Shown here: positions 58,107 through 64,000 of the stretch, piece after piece
Numbering within the stretch: the stretch's first letter is position 1
How the letters are laid out: each line of letters starts with the position of its first letter
Assembly (NCBI RefSeq): GCF_008312895.1
Contig: NZ_VSSP01000003.1
Span: forward strand, 62,001-126,000
Reading direction: 5' to 3'
Length of the DNA: 64,000 nucleotides
DNA from: Luteimonas suaedae
GTDB taxonomy: Bacteria; Pseudomonadota; Gammaproteobacteria; Xanthomonadales; Xanthomonadaceae
Notes under the pieces: generated by a model
Databases searched by the model: none
What the model was told of the DNA's origin: nothing
What the model saw: the letters and a program-made list of their open reading frames with translations, nothing else
Position numbers and translations under genes: made by a program

Positions 58107-58345
58107 AGGGCCTGTTAGCAGTCACGGAGCAGATCGCGTTGCGCCGCAGTGGCCGCCAGGCGGTGTTGCGTGGCGCCGCGCCTTGCTGCGGCGGCCACTG
58201 CGGCGCAACCCGAAGGGCCGGGCCTGAGGCTGCGTGGGGCGGCGTCATCGCTCGGGCGTGTATTGACATACACTTCCTCGCTCTTCTCTTGCCCCGCACA
58301 CCCTCAGGCCCGGCGCGACCTGTTCCGTGACTGCTAACAGGCCCT
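58107..58345. repeat. 239-bp nested inverted-repeat element with three stems
   Basis: The outer arms (AGGGCCTGTTAGCAGTCACG at the left; mirrored CGTGACTGCTAACAGGCCCT at the right) are 32 bp with two mismatches. Inside is a second, perfect 19-bp pair TTGCGCCGCAGTGGCCGCC (58139-58157 with 58190-58208). A third pair is GCCGGGCCTGAGG / CCTCAGGCCCGGC (58217-58229 with 58302-58314). A small central hairpin GTGTAT-TGAC-ATACAC lies at 58258-58273. A transcript would fold as a closing stem with two side hairpins, a three-way junction. It lies between divergent glmU and gtrA and contains no gene. The remaining bases of the 380-bp gap show nothing. Confidence 0.85.
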
Positions 58346-58437
58346 GATGCGGCAGCCTACAATCATCGCACCATGACCATCTACGCCCGATACTGCCGGT
58401 CATCCGCGGCTGCCGCCGCGGCACGCGTTCCGGATCC

Positions 58438-58827
58438 GTGCCGTTGAGCCTGACCCGACAATCCAGCAGCTATCTGGTGATCGGCGGCCTGCAATGGCTG
58501 CTGGACTGGGCGGTGATGGTCGCGCTCAGTCATGCCGGTCTGCCGGTGCGCCAGGCCAATGTCGTCGGCCGCATCTGCGGGGCGCTGCTCGGCTACTGGA
58601 TGAACGGGCGCTTCACCTTCGCCGGCGAGGACACCACGCTCGGCCGCACCCAGCTGCAGCGCTTCGTGCTGATGTGGATGGGCACCACCCTGGTCAGCAC
58701 CTGGGCGATCGGACAGGTCGACGATTACCTCGGCCTGAAATGGGCGTGGCTGGCGAAGCCGCTCGTGGAAGCGGCGCTGGCCGTGGTCGGTTTCGTGTTG
58801 TCGCGGCACTGGGTCTACAAGCGCTGA
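58438..58827 (+). CDS. GtrA family membrane protein
   Basis: 129 residues with four transmembrane helices: SSSYLVIGGLQWLLDWAVMVAL, VVGRICGALLGYWMNGRFTF, LQRFVLMWMGTTLVSTWAI and LVEAALAVVGFVLSRHWVYK. The NGRFTF and SRHWVYKR motifs are typical of GtrA, thought to flip or hold undecaprenyl-phosphate-linked sugars. It starts at GTG 58438 by length; no strong ribosome-binding site is visible. No glycosyltransferase is adjacent, so a partner must be elsewhere. Confidence 0.85.
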   Translation: MPLSLTRQSSSYLVIGGLQWLLDWAVMVALSHAGLPVRQANVVGRICGALLGYWMNGRFTFAGEDTTLGRTQLQRFVLMWMGTTLVSTWAIGQVDDYLGLKWAWLAKPLVEAALAVVGFVLSRHWVYKR

Positions 58828-58865
58828 ATCGGCCCGCAGTGGCGGCAGGCGTGGGTCACGATGGT

Positions 58866-60080
58866 TCAGGGCCGCGGCGCGGCGCGCAACCGCGGCAGTA
58901 CCCGTTCCAGCGGCAGCGCAGGGATGGTGCCGCGGTGACCGGTCACGGTGTGTGCCCGAAACAGCGAATTGACGATCGCCTCCTCGGTGGCTTCGGCCAC
59001 GGCCAGGAACAGACCATCCATCGCATCGTTCGTCAGCAGCTGCAGCCGGTGCGTGCGCGCGCCCGCCTGCATGCGGCTTTCCGGTGCGGTGGAGAATGCG
59101 ATGACATAGTCGCCTGAACCGTTCGACATCGAGGCGCCGGTGCGGCCGAGGCCGATGATCGCGCGTGCGGCGAGGCGCCGCAGCAGGCGCGCATCGAGCG
59201 GCGCGTCGGTGGCGACCACGATCATGATGCTGCCGTCGCCGGCCGCGGGCGGACGGTCGGCCGCGGCGGGCGCGGCGGGCGCTTCGAAGCCCGCGGGATC
59301 CGGCAGCGCACGGCCGACCGGCACGCCGGTGATGACGAGGTCGCCGCCGTAGTTGCTCTGCACCAGCACGCCGACGGTATGGCCGCCCGCGTCGCCGGGC
59401 AGCCGCCGCGAACTGGTGCCGATGCCGCCCTTCCAGCCGAACGCCACGGTTCCGGTGCCAGCGCCAACCGCGCCTTCCTCGACGTTGTCGGTGGACGCCG
59501 TCTCGAGCGCCTGACGCACGTGCTCCGGCCGGATCGGCCGCGCGCGGATGTCGCTGAGGAAGCCGTCGTTGGTTTCGCCGACCACCGGATTGAGCGAGCG
59601 CACCTGCGCCATGCCCGGCTTGTCCAGCATCCATTCGACCAGGGCGTCCGCCGCCTTCCACACGCCGAGCGTGCCGGTAAGCAGGATCGGGGTTTCCAGC
59701 TCGCCCAGTTCCCGCACCTGGGTCACGCCGAGCAGCTTGCCGTAGCCGTTGGCGACGTGGATCGCGGCCGGAACGCGCTCGCGGTACAGATCGCCCGGAT
59801 GAGGGATCACCGCAGTCACCCCGGTGCGGATGGCATCGCCCTCGACGATCGTGGCGTGTCCGACGGCGACGCCGGGCACGTCGACGATGGCGTTGCGCGG
59901 CCCGGTGGGCAGGGTGCCGATCACGATGCCCGCGTCGCGGATCCGCGGGCGCGTTGCGTCAGCCGGGCCGGGTTGTCCGCCTGTCGCCTGTGGACCGGCT
60001 TCCCGGGCGAAGCCGGGAGCCGCTCCCGCCATCAAGGCGATGATGAGCAGACTCGCTGCCATTGCGCGCCAATGCCGCAT
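58866..60080 (-). CDS. P1-family peptidase (DmpA/BapA L-aminopeptidase, autoprocessed)
   Basis: 404 residues with a signal peptide (MRHWRAMAASLLIIALMAGAAPGFA). Key features: DVPGVAVGHATIV, TGVTAVIPHPGD, VGETNDGFLSDIR, and GSIMIVVATDAPLDAR, where the Ser (about residue 283) follows a Gly and becomes the N-terminal nucleophile after autocleavage. The DmpA/BapA family forms an alpha-beta hydrolase that removes N-terminal or D- and beta-amino acid residues; the export signal points to a periplasmic enzyme. ATG 60080 is preferred (GGGGAA upstream); ATG 60110 is possible. Confidence 0.88.
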   Translation of the reverse strand: MRHWRAMAASLLIIALMAGAAPGFAREAGPQATGGQPGPADATRPRIRDAGIVIGTLPTGPRNAIVDVPGVAVGHATIVEGDAIRTGVTAVIPHPGDLYRERVPAAIHVANGYGKLLGVTQVRELGELETPILLTGTLGVWKAADALVEWMLDKPGMAQVRSLNPVVGETNDGFLSDIRARPIRPEHVRQALETASTDNVEEGAVGAGTGTVAFGWKGGIGTSSRRLPGDAGGHTVGVLVQSNYGGDLVITGVPVGRALPDPAGFEAPAAPAAADRPPAAGDGSIMIVVATDAPLDARLLRRLAARAIIGLGRTGASMSNGSGDYVIAFSTAPESRMQAGARTHRLQLLTNDAMDGLFLAVAEATEEAIVNSLFRAHTVTGHRGTIPALPLERVLPRLRAAPRP

Positions 60081-60223
60081 CCGTGGTTCCCCGCCGCGTT
60101 CTGCCGTCATCCATTCGACCGTAAGCCGGCGCGGGCGTCCGTGCAAGCGGGATCAAGTCTGCCGTCTCGGAAGACGTGGAAACCGGCGACCCGATCTCGT
60201 GGCCGCGGGCGATCCATCCGCGT

Positions 60224-61831
60224 CTACCCGCATGTTCCGCGGGCGCAGGCATCGGCGGCGCCGGCAGGCGCGTCGTCGGGCGTGCCGATCACGCCGACGT
60301 GCCGCAGCGATACGGCCGCCAGCACCGCCAGCAAGAGCGCCGCGACGGCGCCGACCATGGCGGTGACGTTGAAGCCCAGGGTGAACGCAGCCCGTGCCTG
60401 CTCCAGCAGGCCATCCGGCAGGCGGTCGGCCAGCTCCGTGGCCGCCCACAAACCGTCTGCGACCGCCGACGAAAGCTCCTGCGGCAGGTCGGAAGGCATC
60501 CGCTGGCGGATTTCGCCGCGATAGACCGCAGTCGCCAGGCTGCCGAGCACCGCCACGCCGACCGCGACGCCCAGTTCCTGCACCGTCTCCGACATCGCCG
60601 ATGCCGCGCCCGCGCGGGACGCCGGTGCCGCGCCGACGACCAGATCCGTCCCCAACGCCGCGATCGTCCCCAGTCCCAGGTAGGCAAGCGAGAAACCGGC
60701 CGCCGCCACCACGACTCCAGAAGGCGAATTGTCCAGCCGCGCGAGCAGCAGATAGCCCACGGCCGACAGGACCATGGCGCCGGCGACCACGAATCCCGGG
60801 CGGACCCGGCGCGCCAGCAGCGGTGCCGCGATGCCTGCCGCGAGCATCGCCAACGCCGGCGGCCCCATCCAGACACCGGCCGCCAGCGGGGCAAGGCCCA
60901 CGACCAGTTGCAGGTACTGGGTGACCAGCAGCATGATCCCGGCGACCGCGATCAGCCCGACCAGCAGGATCGCCAATGCGGCGCTGAACGTCCGGCTGGC
61001 GAACAGGCCCATGTCGAACAGCGGATGCTCGAGGCGGCCCTGGCGACGCACGAACAGGATCGCGAAAACGGCGCCGACGGCCAACGCCAGCACGGAACCG
61101 GCCGCCGGACCGGACCGGGCGACCTCCTTCACGCCGTAGATCGCCGCAAGGATCGAGACCAGCAACAACACCACGCTGGACAGGTCGAGCGGGCCATGGG
61201 AGGCAGTGCGGTACTCCGGCAACAGCCGCGGCGCTGCCGCCAGCAACAGCCCGATCACCGGCACCGCCACCAGGAACGCCGAGCCCCACCAGAAGCGTTC
61301 CAGCAGCGCGCCGCCGACCAGCGGACCGGCGGCCATCCCCAGCGCGAACATCGTCGCCCACACGCCGATCGCCAGCGCCCGCTGGCGAGCGTCGACGAAC
61401 ATGTTGCTGATCAGTGCCAGCGTGGACGGCATCAGCGTGGCCCCTGCCACGCCCAGCGCCGCCCGCGCAGCGATCAACATTTCCGCGCTGACGGAGAAGG
61501 CCGCCAGCACCGATGCGGCCATGAACGCCGCCGCGCCGATCATCAGCAACCGGCGCCGACCGATCCGGTCGCCCAGCGTGCCCATCGGAATCAGGCATCC
61601 GGCGATCATGAAACCGTAGATGTCCATGATCCACAGCGCCTGAGTGCTGCTGGGCTGCAGATCCGCCGCAAGCGCCGGTAACGCCAGGTAGAGCAGCGTG
61701 ACGTCGAGCCCGAGCAGGGCGGTCGGCAGCGCCAGCACTGCCAGGCCGATCCGTTGCCGAGGCCCGGCTCGAGCGATCGCCACCCTCGGGTTCGCGCGCA
61801 GCGGGGAATCGCCGCTCCGGTCGCAGTCCAT
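60224..61831 (-). CDS. DHA2-family (14-helix) MFS drug exporter
   Basis: 535 residues, 14 hydrophobic segments. DHA2 markers: LDVTLLYLALPAL (helix 1), WIMDIYGFMIAGCLIPMGTLGDRIGRRRLL (motif A), RAALGVAGATLMPSTLALI (motif C-like), MFALGMAAGPLVGGALL and the late GTDLVVGAAPASRAGAASA. It resembles QacA/SmvA-like exporters of cationic compounds. ATG 61831 has a strong ribosome-binding site (AGGAAGGAGA). Divergent from the HTH regulator across 93 bp, which probably regulates it. Confidence 0.93.
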   Translation of the reverse strand: MDCDRSGDSPLRANPRVAIARAGPRQRIGLAVLALPTALLGLDVTLLYLALPALAADLQPSSTQALWIMDIYGFMIAGCLIPMGTLGDRIGRRRLLMIGAAAFMAASVLAAFSVSAEMLIAARAALGVAGATLMPSTLALISNMFVDARQRALAIGVWATMFALGMAAGPLVGGALLERFWWGSAFLVAVPVIGLLLAAAPRLLPEYRTASHGPLDLSSVVLLLVSILAAIYGVKEVARSGPAAGSVLALAVGAVFAILFVRRQGRLEHPLFDMGLFASRTFSAALAILLVGLIAVAGIMLLVTQYLQLVVGLAPLAAGVWMGPPALAMLAAGIAAPLLARRVRPGFVVAGAMVLSAVGYLLLARLDNSPSGVVVAAAGFSLAYLGLGTIAALGTDLVVGAAPASRAGAASAMSETVQELGVAVGVAVLGSLATAVYRGEIRQRMPSDLPQELSSAVADGLWAATELADRLPDGLLEQARAAFTLGFNVTAMVGAVAALLLAVLAAVSLRHVGVIGTPDDAPAGAADACARGTCG

Positions 61832-61877
61832 ATCGTCTCCTTCCTGTTGCCGTGGAGGCACAGTCTCGGAGCAGATC

Positions 61878-61911
61878 TATCTTGTTACAATTTAAGAGAT
61901 TATCCTGTTAC
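61878..61911. promoter_or_regulatory. Direct repeat TATCYTGTTAC in the DHA2/regulator intergenic region
   Basis: TATCTTGTTAC (61878-61888) and TATCCTGTTAC (61901-61911) are 10 of 11 identical and spaced by 23 bp, about two helix turns. They lie in the only AT-rich piece between the divergent genes, the second ending 13 bp before the regulator's GTG. A plausible operator of the HTH regulator and core promoter of both genes. Confidence 0.5.
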
Positions 61912-61924
61912 CAGAGGTGATAGC

Positions 61925-62731
61925 GTGGCTGATCGCAGCCTCCGGCGGACGCGCGGGGAGCTCTCGGCATTCCTGCAGCGGCATCGGCGCAAGCTCGCTC
62001 CGGTCGATGTCGGCCTCCCCGTCACCGGCAGGCGCCGCACGCCGGGCCTGCGACGGGAGGAAGTGGCGGCGCTGGCGGGTGTCGGTCTCACCTGGTACAC
62101 GTGGTTCGAGCAGGGACGCGACATCGGCGTCTCGGAGCGCTTCCTGCTCAACGTCGCGCGTGCGCTCCGGCTGGACGATGCCGAGTGCTGCCACCTGTTC
62201 CTGCTTGCGCACCGGCGGCCTCCGCCTCCGGAGGCGCACCACTGGCCGACGGTCACTCCGCTGGTCCAGCAGTTGATGGACGATCTGGTCGCCAGGCCGG
62301 CCTACGTCATCAACCTGCGCTGGGATGTCGTGGCCTGGAACGCCGCTGCCGATCGGCTGTTCGGCTTCGCGGGCCGCGACCCGGCGGAGCGCAACTTCAT
62401 GCGCCTGCTGTTCGCGGATCCGGCACTCCGAAGGCGACTGCCCGCCTGGCATGAGGATGCACCGCGGCTGCTGTCGCATTTCCGCTGCGACCTCGCGGTC
62501 GCTCCGCAGGATCCGGCCATGTGGACGCTCATCGACGCACTGAAGCGCCTGTCGGCCGACTTCCGGCGCTGGTGGGACGAGGCCCCGCAGATCGAGGGCT
62601 ACCGCCGCGGGATCGGCACCATCGTCGACCCCGATGCGCTCCACCTGCACTTCAGGCACGAACTGCTCGTCGTGGACGAACACCGGCATCTACGGATGAT
62701 CGTCTACTTCGTGGAACCGGAACCCGCCTGA
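61925..62731 (+). CDS. XRE-family regulator with MmyB-like ligand-binding domain
   Basis: 268 residues. The N-terminal HTH is ALAGVGLTWYTWFEQGRDI within LRREEVAALAGVGLTWYTWFEQGR (about 30-60). The remainder (from about 95) is the MmyB/MLTR-type sensory domain (RPAYVINLRWDVVAWNAAADRLFG, RNFMRLLF, WHEDAPRLLSHFR). Family members often control an adjacent transporter or dehydrogenase, here the divergent DHA2 exporter. GTG start with AGAGGTGA upstream. Confidence 0.92.
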   Translation: MADRSLRRTRGELSAFLQRHRRKLAPVDVGLPVTGRRRTPGLRREEVAALAGVGLTWYTWFEQGRDIGVSERFLLNVARALRLDDAECCHLFLLAHRRPPPPEAHHWPTVTPLVQQLMDDLVARPAYVINLRWDVVAWNAAADRLFGFAGRDPAERNFMRLLFADPALRRRLPAWHEDAPRLLSHFRCDLAVAPQDPAMWTLIDALKRLSADFRRWWDEAPQIEGYRRGIGTIVDPDALHLHFRHELLVVDEHRHLRMIVYFVEPEPA

Positions 62732-62837
62732 CGCCACATCGCCTGGGCACGATGCAAACACCTGACAGCAAAACGCTGGCACGAGCGCCGGCGTTCTCCC
62801 TGCAGAGGTCCTCGCGCGGGCGCCCGCAGGCGCCGGC

Positions 62838-63260
62838 TCAGTGCTTCAGGTTCTTGCGCAGGCGCTCGAGCGCCTGCAGCTGCGCGGTGACCTCGGCCAG
62901 CTTCTGCTGCGCCTCGGCGACGTCCATCGCCTCGCCGCGGCCGGCGAGCACGCGCTCGGCCTCGTCCTTGGCGGCCTTCACGGCGGCCTCGTCGATGTCG
63001 TCGGCACGAATGGCGGTGTCGGCCAGGATCGTCACCACCTGCGGCTGCACCTCGAGGATGCCGCCGCCGATGGCGAAGTCGAGCTGGCTGCCATCGGCCT
63101 GGGTGACCACGACCTTGCCGGCCTTGAGCCGGGTGATCAGCGGCGCGTGACGCGGCGCGATGCCGAGTTCGCCCAGCTCGCCGGTGGCGACCACGAGCGT
63201 GGCCTCGCCGTGGAAGATCTCGGCCTCGGCACTGACGATGTCGCAACGGATGGTGGTCAT
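62838..63260 (-). CDS. atpC: ATP synthase epsilon subunit
   Basis: 140 residues. N-terminal beta-barrel ([46 protein letters not shown]) and a C-terminal helical hairpin ([37 protein letters not shown]). Subunit of F1 that couples and inhibits ATP hydrolysis. It follows atpD with an unusually long 144-bp gap occupied by heptad repeats. Confidence 0.96.
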   Translation of the reverse strand: MTTIRCDIVSAEAEIFHGEATLVVATGELGELGIAPRHAPLITRLKAGKVVVTQADGSQLDFAIGGGILEVQPQVVTILADTAIRADDIDEAAVKAAKDEAERVLAGRGEAMDVAEAQQKLAEVTAQLQALERLRKNLKH

Positions 63261-63287
63261 GTCTCTCTCGCTTCGCTCGTTCGACGG

Positions 63288-63394
63288 GATTGGTGATTGG
63301 TGATTGGTGATTCGCCAAAAGCAGCGACGTCACGCAGCCGAATCTTTCTCACCATTCGCTCTTGCGAATCACCAATCACGAATGACGAATCACG
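63288..63394. repeat. Inverted pair of GGTGATT / AATCACC heptad repeats between atpD and atpC
   Basis: GATTGGTGATTGGTGATT at 63288-63313 and, in opposite orientation, GAATCACCAATCACGAATGACG from 63365 on. The same element type as 5161-5401. Present between two genes of an essential operon, and so transcribed into the atp mRNA unless a new promoter starts there. Confidence 0.8.
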
Positions 63395-63404
63395 AAGATC
63401 GCCG

Positions 63405-64000
<596 letters not shown>

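Overview
The window is a high-GC gammaproteobacterial chromosome segment, most likely from the Xanthomonadaceae/Lysobacteraceae (Lysobacter/Luteimonas-like). This rests on the atpD-atpC ... glmU ... glmS neighbourhood, an AmpE-NudC-ErpA housekeeping stretch, and many dispersed intergenic palindromes beginning with GTAG. Almost all of it is ordinary chromosome. I see no insertion sequence, integrase, prophage or CRISPR array.

Layout. 1-7.5 kb: housekeeping genes (MFS-acyltransferase fusion, AmpE-like, NudC, ErpA, DUF6776 and DUF4126 proteins). 7.7-12.6 kb: a REC/degenerate GGDEF/degenerate EAL protein followed 3 bp later by a 1011-residue hybrid histidine kinase. 12.8-15.8 kb: bacterioferritin and its ferredoxin under a Fur-box-like site, RppH, tRNA-Met(CAU), QueD and a phasin. 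15.9-25.3 kb: two divergently oriented RND efflux pairs without an outer-membrane channel or local regulator. 25.5-29.9 kb: BioD, free-methionine-sulfoxide reductase, a TfoX C-terminal-domain protein, and a cobalamin riboswitch ahead of BtuB. 29.9-35.2 kb: a two-component system divergent from an ArnT-like/GT2/LAB_N set, a probable lipid A glycosylation locus with a 20-bp palindromic candidate operator between them. 35-39.4 kb: DinB, two overlapping small ORFs and a tandem pair of unknown secreted or anchored paralogues. 39.5-46.7 kb: an ECF sigma factor / FecR / 1127-residue TonB receptor cell-surface-signalling locus that continues into two secreted proteins of unknown function. 46.9-58 kb: glmS and glmU facing each other around a five-gene ABC-type (MacB-like) export operon. 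That operon starts at a textbook sigma-54 promoter and is followed by its probable NtrC-type activator and NtrY-like kinase. 58-62.7 kb: a 239-bp nested inverted-repeat element, GtrA, a DmpA-type peptidase, and a DHA2 exporter divergent from an HTH/MmyB-like regulator. 62.8-64 kb: atpC and the 3' part of atpD.

The most interesting systems are: (i) the sigma-54-controlled ABC operon with its own two-component pair and a translationally coupled 73-codon ORF; (ii) the sigma/FecR/TonB receptor locus with two unknown exported proteins; (iii) the lipid A glycosyltransferase locus with its candidate operator; (iv) a large set of structured intergenic repeats, including four 142-144 bp paired GTAG-REP elements, one of which supplies the stop codon of bioD. 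All identifications are from reading motifs in the sequence. No database search was run.
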